Notes: generated from the letters alone by a model not told the origin. Shown: positions 1 through 6,453, counted from the first letter of the stretch. The stretch: DNA of 6,453 nt from Roseibacillus sp. (GCA_002723015.1 PBNG01000012.1:32609-39061), one strand, 5' to 3'. Numbers and translations are program-made.

Positions 1-1155
1 GCGGTTCATCTGGGTAAGGGGGCAGAAACATTCGTGCAGAGGTCCTGGTTTACCGGGGAAGAGAACGATCAGGTATATTTCATTAATCCCAATTTCAATG
101 AGGGCAATGGAGCCCTAGATATTCCCGAAACGGATCTGAGAGTCTTCGAGGTTTATGGAGAATTTCCGGGATATGCGAAGCTCTACACTACCCCGGATGA
201 GGTGGGAAGGGAGGTTGTCATGATGGGGAGGGGGCGTTCCCGGGGCGGAGAAGTGAGGCGGTTCGGCCAGACGCGCGGGTGGCTCTGGGCTGAGGAAGAC
301 CAGCGGGCCCGCTGGGGAAGGAATACCATTGATGGATTTTCTGACGCAGGGGGCAGGGGCCCCATGCTGATCACTGACTTTGACGACGTCAGAGGTCGTG
401 ACGAGTGTCAGGCGACCCATGGAGATTCCGGGGGGGGAGTTTTCATTAGGCAGGGAGAAGATTGGAGACTGGCCGGGATTCTCTTCGGGGCTGATACGCT
501 TTATGACTCCAACGCGACCTGTGGGGATGGTTCGGAGTTTCTGGCATCGTTCTTCAACGGAGCAGGTTTTTATGTCGGTCGGGACGATAGCTCCTGTGAG
601 AGCTGGACCTTGGTGAGCGCGGCAAATGACCTTGATGAAAGCCGGACCTACGCGAGTCGAATCAGTGCGAGCGCGCCTGCTATCCGGGCGGTGATCCAGT
701 CAGCGATAGACGATCAGGCCAAGACCCCATATCAACGTTTCGAAGAGTGGTTGGCAGGATTTGGAATCAGCGGAGGGCAAGCTCCCGGAGGCGATGCTGA
801 GTCAGATGGTCTGGCTGATGTGCTGGAATACTTTTCGGCACTTAACCCTGCTTCCCCGGAGGACCTTGGCGGTCCCTTCGAGGTCCATGGGGAAGAGGCC
901 ACGGTCCGCTTCCGGGTCAGGATCCGGCTTGATGCCCGGGAGCGCGGCCTGAGTTGGGAGATTCAGGCCGCAGCTGATCCAGAGATTGGAGATTTTCAAA
1001 AGGTTCACAGTCTGAGGGAGATCGGCCAGAACCTGTCCCTTTCCGAAGGAATACGGAGTGTGGAATACGAATTAGATCTCCCCGATCGAGATCGGATGTT
1101 TTACCGGCTTGAGGTGAATCTCGCAGGAGAGGAGTCTCTTCAGAACAGGGAGTAA
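1..1155 (+). CDS. Trypsin-like (S1 family) secreted serine protease, C-terminal part
   Basis: The reading frame is open from the first base, so the gene starts upstream and 384 codons are visible. The catalytic serine lies in a GDSGGG motif at visible residues 141-146 (Ser codon 427-429), preceded by ECQATH as in S1 proteases. The Asp in TDLRVFEV (codon 133-135) fits the catalytic Asp of the triad; the His would be upstream, outside the window. After the catalytic domain (to about residue 230, ending near YASRISA) comes an acidic motif GDAESDGLADVLEY (about 264-277), resembling thrombospondin-3 or EF-hand-like calcium sites. It is followed by a beta-rich tail ending in FYRLEV. I know this architecture from Verrucomicrobiota secreted proteins. 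The enzyme presumably cleaves proteins outside the cytoplasm, substrate unknown; the signal peptide cannot be seen. No C-terminal membrane anchor is visible. Confidence 0.88.
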   Translation, partial: AVHLGKGAETFVQRSWFTGEENDQVYFINPNFNEGNGALDIPETDLRVFEVYGEFPGYAKLYTTPDEVGREVVMMGRGRSRGGEVRRFGQTRGWLWAEEDQRARWGRNTIDGFSDAGGRGPMLITDFDDVRGRDECQATHGDSGGGVFIRQGEDWRLAGILFGADTLYDSNATCGDGSEFLASFFNGAGFYVGRDDSSCESWTLVSAANDLDESRTYASRISASAPAIRAVIQSAIDDQAKTPYQRFEEWLAGFGISGGQAPGGDAESDGLADVLEYFSALNPASPEDLGGPFEVHGEEATVRFRVRIRLDARERGLSWEIQAAADPEIGDFQKVHSLREIGQNLSLSEGIRSVEYELDLPDRDRMFYRLEVNLAGEESLQNRE

Positions 1156-1199
1156 ACGTTTTAACCGGAAACTTCCGTAGGCTTGCCTCCTTGCCTGCG

Positions 1200-3020
1200 A
1201 TGGTGTCCCATCGCGCCATGCGGGAAGAGGAGAATTCCGGGAAACAGGGTCGACGTAAACGCATCCCGGCCTTGGCTTTTTACGGATACCTCAACCGGTA
1301 TCGGACAGTGTTCGTCCCCTCCCTAATTGCCTTGTTTGTTACTGCGGGTCTGTCGCTCGCCTTCCCGTATTACCTCAGCAAGCTGATTGGAAGCCCGGGC
1401 CGATCACCTCTTGACCTGTTGAATGCAACGGCTGCAACGGATCTTTCCCTCATTAGTTCCAACATCAATCAGACGGTTATTACGCTTCTGGCTATCCTCG
1501 GCGTCCAGGCTTTTATTGCCTATTGGCGAGTGAGGGGGTTCATCAAGGCAGGTGAAAGCGCTCTCAATGACATTCGGGTTGATGTCTTCAGCTGTCTCGT
1601 GCGCCTGCCTCTCGATTTTTTCCAACGCCACAGGTCGGGAGAGCTAAGCAACCGGGTCTCGGCAGATCTCTCGGTTTTGAGAGAAACGTTGCTTACCACG
1701 GTTCCTCAGCTCGCACGACAGTCTGTCATCCTTATTGGCGGGCTGATTTTCATTTTTATCATGAGCTGGAAGCTGTCTCTATTCATGCTCGCGATGATTC
1801 CAATCGTGATTCTCGCGGTCGCTTTGTTCGGGCGCAGGGTGCGGTCCTATTCCAATGCAGCCCAGGAAAGTCTGGCTGCGAGCGGAGTTGTCGTGGAAGA
1901 GAGCACGCAGGGCATTGCCGAGCTCAAGGCCTACAGCAACGAATCTCATGAAATGAGTCGCTACGGCGATACCCTTGAGCACTACCTGACGGTAGTCAAC
2001 CGGGGAGCGAGAGTCCGTGCGCTCTTCGTTTCATTTATTATATTTGTGCTTCTTGGCAGCATATCAGTGGTGGCCTGGTTTGGAGCTGGGATGCTGGTCA
2101 GAGAAGAAATCACCCCGTTTGAGTTTACTGCCTTCATTCTTTTCAGCGTTTTCGTTGGCGCATCTCTGGGGTCTTTTCCTGAGATCGTTAGCCAGATCCA
2201 GAAAGCCAACGGGGCAACCGAGCGACTCCGCGAGATCATGGCGGAGCAGCAAGAGGATGAGGGATTCGCGGGGGTTCCCTATGAGGTGTTGGGAGCGGTC
2301 GAGGCGCAGAACCTCAGTTTTGCCTATCCTTCCCGGCCGGAGCAGGCGGTTCTCGATGGCGTTTCCTTCAAGGTATCCAGCGGGGAGCGGATCGCTTTTG
2401 TTGGGCCCAGTGGTGCTGGCAAGTCCACCCTGTTCTCGCTCCTTTTGCGCTTTTACGAACCTCAGGATGGAGCGATCTTGATAGACGGAGATCCAGCGGC
2501 AGGCTTACCTCTTGCCACCTTACGTGGTGCGATGGCGCTCGTCCCGCAGGACGTCCTTCTCTTCGGGGGCTCAGTTGGCGAGAACATCCGATATGGGAAC
2601 TGGGAGGCCAGCCCGGAACAGGTTGAAGAGGCCGCGCGGAAGGCACATGCGCACGGATTCATCAGGGAATTTCCCGAGGGCTACGACACGATGGTTGGCC
2701 CGCGGGGCGTCAAGTTGAGCGGTGGTCAGCGGCAAAGAATCGCAATTGCGCGTGCGATCCTGGCTGATCCGAAGATTCTCTTGCTGGACGAAGCCACCAG
2801 TTCGCTCGATTCGGAGAGCGAGCGACTGGTCCAGGACGCACTGGACGAACTCATGAAGGGTCGGACCAGTCTTATCATAGCGCACCGTCTCGGTACCGTT
2901 AAAGATGCTGACCGTATCCATGTGATCCAGGGCGGCAGGATCGTGGAGACCGGAACGCATACGGAGTTGATTGATGCGGGGGGAACTTACCGACTACTCG
3001 CCGAGACACAGTTGCTCTAG
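1200..3020 (+). CDS. ABC exporter half-transporter (MsbA/multidrug type), fused membrane and ATPase domains
   Basis: An inner-membrane ATP-driven exporter, expected to work as a homodimer. With the ATG at 1200 it has 606 residues, usual for type IV half-exporters. Six hydrophobic segments lie near residues 37-59, 93-115, 174-189, 192-214, 274-299 and 309-330. The ATPase domain (about 365-606) is intact: Walker A GPSGAGKS (402-409), Q-loop VPQDV (Gln 450), signature LSGGQ (506-510), Walker B ILLLDE (526-531), D-loop SSLD, and switch His 562 in IIAHR. The start is uncertain: TTG 1191, ATG 1200 and ATG 1218 are in frame and none has a good ribosome site; ATG 1200 is a compromise. The gene follows the protease by 44 bases and may be cotranscribed. 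Family members export lipid A, lipids, drugs or peptides. The substrate cannot be told from sequence, and no peptidase C39 domain that would indicate peptide export is present. Confidence 0.95.
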   Translation: MVSHRAMREEENSGKQGRRKRIPALAFYGYLNRYRTVFVPSLIALFVTAGLSLAFPYYLSKLIGSPGRSPLDLLNATAATDLSLISSNINQTVITLLAILGVQAFIAYWRVRGFIKAGESALNDIRVDVFSCLVRLPLDFFQRHRSGELSNRVSADLSVLRETLLTTVPQLARQSVILIGGLIFIFIMSWKLSLFMLAMIPIVILAVALFGRRVRSYSNAAQESLAASGVVVEESTQGIAELKAYSNESHEMSRYGDTLEHYLTVVNRGARVRALFVSFIIFVLLGSISVVAWFGAGMLVREEITPFEFTAFILFSVFVGASLGSFPEIVSQIQKANGATERLREIMAEQQEDEGFAGVPYEVLGAVEAQNLSFAYPSRPEQAVLDGVSFKVSSGERIAFVGPSGAGKSTLFSLLLRFYEPQDGAILIDGDPAAGLPLATLRGAMALVPQDVLLFGGSVGENIRYGNWEASPEQVEEAARKAHAHGFIREFPEGYDTMVGPRGVKLSGGQRQRIAIARAILADPKILLLDEATSSLDSESERLVQDALDELMKGRTSLIIAHRLGTVKDADRIHVIQGGRIVETGTHTELIDAGGTYRLLAETQLL

Positions 3021-3041
3021 CTTACATCAAGGCATGTTGCG

Positions 3042-3842
3042 TCACTCTGCCGCGCGTGGAGTGAACTGCCATGCTGTTTTCTGATCGGATCCCTGCAGGT
3101 AGAGGATTCCATCGTGGAGGGACCAGTATCCACTGGGCAGGAGGGGAAGCTTTACCTTGGAGCGTATCTTGGCTCCTTCGAAGAAACTTTCAGAGCTCGT
3201 CTTGTCCTCAATGAGTTTCATTCGAATAGTACGATTTTCGGGTCTTTTACCGTCGGTAACCTGGCGGATTTCGTAATCCTGAGTGCCCTTTACCGATACA
3301 GAAAGTGTTACAGCGTTCTCTCCACGCGTCGTCGTGCTGTGCATCTTCCAGTCTTCCCACATGACCGTGATGCGGGAGAGGTCAGAGTTAACCGATGCAA
3401 CATAATTACCCTTGATCTCGCCGAGCTTGAAAGTTGCGCCCTTGCCCGCAGCTTCCTGAAAGTGTCCTTCTAGAGTTTCTCTCATGCTCTCATCCTGCAA
3501 GAGCCAGCTTCCAGACAGCTCTTTTCTTGATGAGCTGCTGGCAGGTAGGACGATTTCTGGCCGCTTCGGTTGCTCATCCTTCCGTTTCGCACGGGCCTTG
3601 GCTCTCGCTTTTTCCCTCGCCTCGGTAATTTGGGCCCGACGCTTCTTAAGGCTCTCCTGAATCTTGCTTGCGGAATCCAGAGGCTCTTTCGCTGTACCTT
3701 TAAGTTGTGGCTGCCCCTCAATTGATCGTGGCAGGGGCTGGATTTGTCCGGGCGGCTGAGCAACTGCCGGCTGGGCCGGGGATTGCTTTTTCTGCGCTTG
3801 GACAGGCAGGATCAGGAGGCAGAGGATGAGGAGAGGCTTCAT
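3042..3842 (-). CDS. Secreted protein of unknown function with basic helical linker
   Basis: Not a family I recognise. With the ATG at 3842 it has 266 residues. It opens with a classic signal peptide (MKPLLILCLLILPVQA, likely cut after Ala16), so it should be exported. Cys8 lies inside the hydrophobic core and does not make a convincing lipobox. Residues 17-57 are rich in Pro and Gln. Residues 58-90 form a strongly basic, probably helical segment (KARAKARAKRK). Residues about 107-266 look like a compact beta-rich domain starting SGSWLL, with a second similar element SGYWSLHDGILYLQ near the end; this is reminiscent of lipocalin-like folds but is only an impression. The frame extends upstream to a TTG at 3908, but that start would bury the signal peptide. 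No Shine-Dalgarno sequence sits near ATG 3842; AGGAG is about 30 bases away. The gene converges on the ABC exporter with 21 bases between stops. Confidence 0.8.
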   Translation of the reverse strand: MKPLLILCLLILPVQAQKKQSPAQPAVAQPPGQIQPLPRSIEGQPQLKGTAKEPLDSASKIQESLKKRRAQITEAREKARAKARAKRKDEQPKRPEIVLPASSSSRKELSGSWLLQDESMRETLEGHFQEAAGKGATFKLGEIKGNYVASVNSDLSRITVMWEDWKMHSTTTRGENAVTLSVSVKGTQDYEIRQVTDGKRPENRTIRMKLIEDKTSSESFFEGAKIRSKVKLPLLPSGYWSLHDGILYLQGSDQKTAWQFTPRAAE

Positions 3843-3916
3843 CTGGACGGCAGCTTTGCAGGGCAGTCGGCTCCTCGCGAGAAAAAGGTGAGCGGCTGCA
3901 GGCGGCAAAAACCCAT
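3839..3916 (-). CDS. Possible leader peptide (upstream ORF) coupled to the secreted-protein gene
   Basis: A 25-codon ORF starts at ATG 3916-3914 and stops at TGA 3841-3839, overlapping the ATG of the secreted-protein gene as ATGA. An AGGTGG sequence (complement of 3922-3927) stands five bases before its ATG, a better ribosome site than any before the main gene. The peptide begins MGFCRLQP and ends KLPSR. Its start codon lies in the loop, and its ribosome site in the 5' arm, of the large hairpin at 3888-3940. ATGA overlap is a usual arrangement for translational coupling. An ORF this short arises easily by chance and no homologue is known to me, so this is a hypothesis. Confidence 0.25.
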   Translation of the reverse strand: MGFCRLQPLTFFSRGADCPAKLPSR

Positions 3917-3940
3917 AAAAGCCACCTGACAGCCGCTCAC
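3882..3940 (-). terminator. Intrinsic-terminator-like hairpin with U tract in the leader of the secreted-protein gene
   Basis: On the minus strand 3940-3930 pairs perfectly with 3898-3888 (11 bp, GTGAGCGGCTG against CAGCCGCTCAC). After one bulged base, 3928-3921 pairs with 3906-3899 with one mismatch, around a 14-base loop: 18 Watson-Crick pairs plus the one C-A mismatch pair in total. The stem is followed by CTTTTTC on the minus strand. On the plus strand no T run follows, so it acts in the minus direction only. It lies 46-98 bases upstream of ATG 3842, so it is either an attenuator in that gene's leader or the end of a short upstream RNA. Confidence 0.55.
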
Positions 3941-4011
3941 ATTGAAAACCTGTCTTCCCTTTAAACGTTGGAGGTTCGGCCTTTATTCCTAAAAATCCTC
4001 AATAAATGAAT

Positions 4012-4028
4012 CAGCTCCCGAAGGGCTG
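4012..4028 (-). other. Small hairpin with UUCG tetraloop near the predicted 5' end of the minus-strand transcript
   Basis: On the minus strand CAGCCC, TTCG, GG, A, GCTG folds into a six-pair stem with one bulged A, closed by the C(UUCG)G tetraloop, a highly stable RNA motif. It begins three to four bases after the TATAAT box, so it would sit at or across the transcript's 5' end. A role in shielding the 5' end is an inference. The T-rich stretch after it is too interrupted to call a terminator. Confidence 0.4.
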
Positions 4029-4030
4029 TA

Positions 4031-4036
4031 ATTATA
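4031..4036 (-). promoter_or_regulatory. Candidate -10 box (TATAAT) for the minus-strand transcript
   Basis: The minus strand reads a perfect TATAAT here. The hexamer 17 bases upstream is a CT-rich tctctc, not a good -35, so recognition would depend on other features. Transcription would start near 4025, giving a leader of about 180 bases before ATG 3842, or an RNA of about 143 bases if it ends at the hairpin U tract. The plus strand reads TATAGT overlapping it (4033-4038), which could serve the nitroreductase gene. Confidence 0.35.
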
Positions 4037-4196
4037 GTGTTTAGAGAGAGTAAGAGAGAGCCAGAGTGAACGGATGGAGGAGGGGGCTACCGCATGTGGG
4101 TTAGTTGCGGGGCGGGTAAGGGGACGGGAAAGCTCTGGACAGGAATGGTCTTGTCCCATGGTGTTGGCAGAAATGAGTTTCAGCCGAGAGCGACCG

Positions 4197-4757
4197 ATGA
4201 ATCCTGTGCAGGAGAACCTGATTTCCCGGCGCTCGATATTTGTGTTCAAGGATCATCCAGTTGAAAGGGCTGTTCTTGAACGGGCCTTTGAGGCAGCCCG
4301 GCATGCCCCGTGTCACAAGAATACTCACCCATGGAAGTTTTACGTCATGGGTGAGGCCACAAGATTACGAATCCTTCCGGGGGTAGAGCAGATTGTGCTT
4401 GAGAAGAATCGGGAGGCTACGCGGACAACGCTGGATAAGGCCCGGCAAAAGATTCTGGCGCCGCCAGAGTTGGTTGCGGTGACCTCAAGAAAGTCGGATG
4501 GAGACCCATTCAGAGAGGAAGAAGACTATGCGGCTACGGTGTGCGCTCTCCATAATCTTGTTCTTTCTCTCTGGGAGAACGGAGTTGGATCCCAGTGGAC
4601 CACTGGAGCGATAACACGTGACCCACTGGTCTACGATGCTCTGGGTATTTCGGAGGATGCGGAAAGGGTCATTGGTTTCATCAGGGCAGGCTATCCGGAG
4701 GAAGTTCCCCCGAAGGAAAAAAAGGCCTTGGAGGAAATAAGGTTCTACCTTCCCTAG
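4197..4757 (+). CDS. Nitroreductase family protein (YdjA-like), putative NAD(P)H:FMN oxidoreductase
   Basis: Members are small FMN flavoproteins, usually dimers, that use NAD(P)H to reduce nitro compounds, quinones or other acceptors in the cytoplasm; the physiological substrate of this one is unknown. With the ATG at 4197 it has 186 residues, close to E. coli YdjA (about 183). Family signs are RRS at residues 11-13 (FMN phosphate contact), HAPCHKNTHPWKF (about 37-48, matching the APDHKSMQPW-type segment of YdjA), the central GVGSQWTTG (129-137), and the late GFIRAGYP strand (about 160-167). I chose 4197 because GAGAG stands six bases upstream and homology begins there. The frame runs back to ATG 4074, but those 41 residues look non-coding. 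The DUF1015 gene follows after 102 bases in the same direction. Confidence 0.9.
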   Translation: MNPVQENLISRRSIFVFKDHPVERAVLERAFEAARHAPCHKNTHPWKFYVMGEATRLRILPGVEQIVLEKNREATRTTLDKARQKILAPPELVAVTSRKSDGDPFREEEDYAATVCALHNLVLSLWENGVGSQWTTGAITRDPLVYDALGISEDAERVIGFIRAGYPEEVPPKEKKALEEIRFYLP

Positions 4758-4859
4758 TCCTGGAATCTGTCGGAGGGTCTGGTCAGGGGACATATCGTCA
4801 GTAAGAAAGAATTGACGCTTCTGAGGCTGCTCCGCAGGGTTCCTCTAACTTTGAAAGCC

Positions 4860-6101
4860 ATGGTTAAGGTCAACCCGATCCGACACGCCCTTGTTCCTGT
4901 TGACTCGGGTGCCGCCCAGCGCCTCTGCAGTCCCAATTACGACGAGTTCCAGAGTGATCGTGAGATCTGGGATCTTTTGCAGTTCCAGCCAGACAGTGTC
5001 CTCTGTGTGACCATGCCGCATTGTAATGCTCCGAGTGCTGACGATATGCTCGAAGATGGTTCTCGGGAGGCGCTGGCCGAGGGAGCAGGTAAAATGGCTC
5101 AAATGGTTGCGAGCCCACTGACCAAGGTGGTGGAAACTACGCTCTTTCTTTATGAGATTGTGGACCCTGGTCGCCCGGATGTTCGCCAGATCGGCCTTGG
5201 AGGCATGGCTCCCACCGGCGACATCAGGACCGAGGCTACACCCGATGGGGTCATCATACGCAATGAGGGGATCCGGGAGGAGAAGGCCAAGGGCCGCGCA
5301 GATTTGATCGAGGCTACCAAGGCAATCATTGGGACCGTGAATCTTTCGGTAGATGACAGAGACGGTAATTTTCTGGAGCTCATGCAGCATTACGCCGACC
5401 AACGGCCATGTGACTTTGAGGCTCTCGATAACGAGGATGGCAGTGCCCACCGGATATGGTTGATCACGGATCCGGATGAAATAGTCTCATTTTGTGAGGT
5501 GCTCGCAGCTGAGCCACATGCGTATGTTGCTGATGGGAATCATCGGAGCGCTGCTGCTGCAATGCGGGGCACCGGGGAATTTCTCACGGTATTTTTCCCC
5601 GCGCTCACGATGGGACTGGCACCCTACAACCGGTTGGTTGCAGCGCCCGGGGTAACCCGCGAGACCTTGGAGGACAGATTAAAGGGAGCCTTCGAAATTG
5701 AGGCTTTGGATGTAGTAACCTATCAACCCGAAAGAGTTCACGAGATTGGGCTCTACATCGACGGTGTCTGGCTCAAGCTGTCGCCACGGGAGGGATCTTA
5801 CGATGAATCAAATGCGGCCGAGGCAATTGACTCCGATATTGTGCAGCGGCACATCTTCGCAGATTTCCTTGGAATTGAAGACCCGCGTGCGAAGGAATTG
5901 ACATTTGTGGGGGGTAATCGGGACGCGGCTTACCTTAAGTCCGAGGTCGATGCAGGACGCCATGATCTGGCGGTCACTCTGGCCCCGGTGACCATTGAAC
6001 AGTTCATCGAGGTCTGCAGGCAAAATAGAATCATGCCCCCAAAGTCCACATGGTTTCAGCCCAAGATTCGTAGTGGTCTGGTGATGGCTCTTCTTGGATA
6101 G
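4860..6101 (+). CDS. DUF1015 family protein (COG4198), function unknown
   Basis: A full-length member of a widespread uncharacterised family, about 413 residues from ATG 4860. Hallmarks are the N-terminal SPNYDEF (about 24-30, the counterpart of the family's PPYDV), a central YVADGNHRSAAA (about 222-233, matching the family's DGHHR motif), and the C-terminal MPPKSTWFQPKIRSGLV (about 392-408). The last is nearly invariant in the family. The histidine, acidic and basic residues of these motifs suggest a ligand or metal pocket, but no reaction is established to my knowledge. In other bacteria, notably clostridia, I recall this family next to serine biosynthesis genes (serA, serC); none is seen here. 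The frame opens at TTG 4812, but family proteins begin near the MVKVNPIRHALVP segment, so ATG 4860 is preferred despite lacking a clear ribosome site. No signal peptide; likely cytoplasmic. Confidence 0.92.
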   Translation: MVKVNPIRHALVPVDSGAAQRLCSPNYDEFQSDREIWDLLQFQPDSVLCVTMPHCNAPSADDMLEDGSREALAEGAGKMAQMVASPLTKVVETTLFLYEIVDPGRPDVRQIGLGGMAPTGDIRTEATPDGVIIRNEGIREEKAKGRADLIEATKAIIGTVNLSVDDRDGNFLELMQHYADQRPCDFEALDNEDGSAHRIWLITDPDEIVSFCEVLAAEPHAYVADGNHRSAAAAMRGTGEFLTVFFPALTMGLAPYNRLVAAPGVTRETLEDRLKGAFEIEALDVVTYQPERVHEIGLYIDGVWLKLSPREGSYDESNAAEAIDSDIVQRHIFADFLGIEDPRAKELTFVGGNRDAAYLKSEVDAGRHDLAVTLAPVTIEQFIEVCRQNRIMPPKSTWFQPKIRSGLVMALLG

Positions 6102-6221
6102 CTGGTGCAATGGAAGGGCGACTTTGGCCGATCTCGGTTGGAATCGTCACCTCCGGGCAAAAATTCCCTTGTAACAAGGCCGGAACGGTCGCATTTTCCG
6201 CGCCTCCCAAGGGGGCAAAAA
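6102..6221. other. Intergenic region before tRNA-Lys
   Basis: No gene is supported. It contains a short palindrome CTTGTAACAAG at 6168-6178 whose TTGTAA could be a weak -35, but the hexamer 17 bases on (catttt) matches the -10 consensus at only three positions. The tRNA may have its own promoter here or be read from upstream. Confidence 0.5.
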
Positions 6222-6294
6222 GCGGAGATAGCTCAGTTGGTAGAGCAGTTGGCTTTTAACCAATTGGTCCTGGGTTCGAGTCCCAGTCTCCGTA
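6222..6294 (+). tRNA. tRNA-Lys (anticodon UUU)
   Basis: A complete 73-base cloverleaf. Acceptor 6222-6228 pairs with 6287-6293, with a G-U wobble as the first pair. The D stem is GCTC/GAGC (6231-6234, 6243-6246). The anticodon stem 6248-6252 with 6260-6264 encloses the loop CTTTTAA with anticodon TTT at 6255-6257. The T stem CTGGG/CCCAG encloses TTCGAGT (6275-6281). The discriminator is A6294. The 3' CCA is not encoded and must be added by tRNA nucleotidyltransferase. It decodes AAA and AAG. No convincing promoter or terminator is visible around it. Confidence 0.97.
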
Positions 6295-6428
6295 CTTGCT
6301 TCTTGCGTTCTCAGGCTCTGCCCACGCGCGTTGGATTCTGACTGCTTTTGATGACAATCGTCTTCCGGCTCACGTTTTGCCCCGGCACCTTAAAGGACCG
6401 TCAAGGAGACAACTTCAGGGGTCCCGAA

Positions 6429-6453
6429 ATGAAAAAGGGGCGGCAGTCCGGGC
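6429..6453 (+). CDS. Possible start of a gene running off the right edge
   Basis: An ATG at 6429 opens a frame MKKGRQSG that stays open to the end of the window, only eight codons. AGGGG stands seven bases upstream, an acceptable ribosome site, and the basic beginning is plausible for a real protein. Nothing can be said about the product. The 134 bases between the tRNA and this ATG show no other feature beyond a short ACGCGCGT palindrome near 6323. Confidence 0.3.

Noticed and set aside
1166..1177. Short palindrome CGGAA-AC-TTCCG between protease and exporter genes
   Set aside because: Five-base arms with a two-base centre are too short for a terminator and common by chance; no T run follows.
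3843..3908. N-terminal extension of the secreted protein to TTG 3908
   Set aside because: It would place 22 residues before a clean signal peptide and would start inside the terminator-like hairpin.
4041..4060. AG-repeat tract (two runs of GAGAGAG)
   Set aside because: Too short to be a meaningful repeat; simple purine-rich sequence upstream of a gene.
4074..4196. N-terminal extension of the nitroreductase to ATG 4074
   Set aside because: The extra 41 residues have no family match, and the protein from ATG 4197 has the normal length with a GAGAG ribosome site in place.
4094..4264. A 56-codon plus-strand ORF with GGAGGAGG about nine bases before its ATG, overlapping the start of the nitroreductase gene
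   Set aside because: It runs into conserved nitroreductase sequence in another frame, its composition (several Cys, Trp, Gly) is not gene-like, and the good ribosome site probably reflects the purine-rich tract at 4041-4085.
4812..4817. TTGACG as a -35 box for the DUF1015 gene
   Set aside because: The hexamer 17 bases downstream (cagggt) is nothing like a -10 box, and other spacings do not help.
4845..5450. A 201-codon ORF on the minus strand, antisense to DUF1015
   Set aside because: It lies wholly within a clearly conserved plus-strand gene and shows no recognisable motif; it is a shadow of that gene's codon use.

Overview
The window looks like a stretch of bacterial chromosome, moderately GC-rich. 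The best lineage guess is Verrucomicrobiota or a relative in the PVC group. The guess rests on the protease at the left edge: its catalytic domain is followed by an acidic DGLxDxxEY-type segment and a beta-rich tail ending in an FYRLEV-like motif, a build I associate with secreted proteins of that phylum. The tRNA gene lacks an encoded CCA end, and most genes lack a clear Shine-Dalgarno sequence, which fits but does not prove this. I cannot name a species.

Layout, left to right. (1) 1-1155, plus strand: the C-terminal part of a trypsin-like (S1) secreted serine protease that begins outside the window. (2) 1200-3020, plus strand: a complete half-size ABC exporter with six membrane helices and one intact ATPase domain. 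(3) 3842-3042, minus strand: a secreted protein of unknown function with a Pro/Gln-rich stretch, a basic Ala/Lys/Arg helix and a beta-rich C-terminal domain; it converges on the exporter with only 21 bases between the stops. (4) 3843-4196: a divergent intergenic region, the most structured DNA in the window. It holds a TATAAT box on the minus strand, a small UUCG-capped hairpin, and a 19-bp GC-rich hairpin followed by five U, all in the leader of the secreted-protein gene, plus a short upstream ORF that overlaps that gene's start codon. (5) 4197-4757, plus strand: a small nitroreductase of YdjA type. (6) 4860-6101, plus strand: a full-length DUF1015 protein. (7) 6222-6294, plus strand: tRNA-Lys(UUU). 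(8) 6429 to the edge: a possible start of another gene.

The genes do not form an evident pathway. Protease and exporter lie in the same direction with a short gap and may share a transcript, but nothing shows that the exporter carries the protease; such exporters usually move lipids or small hydrophobic compounds. Nitroreductase and DUF1015 genes are also co-directional, about 100 bases apart. No mobile element, CRISPR array or phage gene was seen. The most worthwhile lead is the leader of the minus-strand gene, which reads like either an attenuator controlled by translation of a leader peptide or a small RNA ending in an intrinsic terminator.
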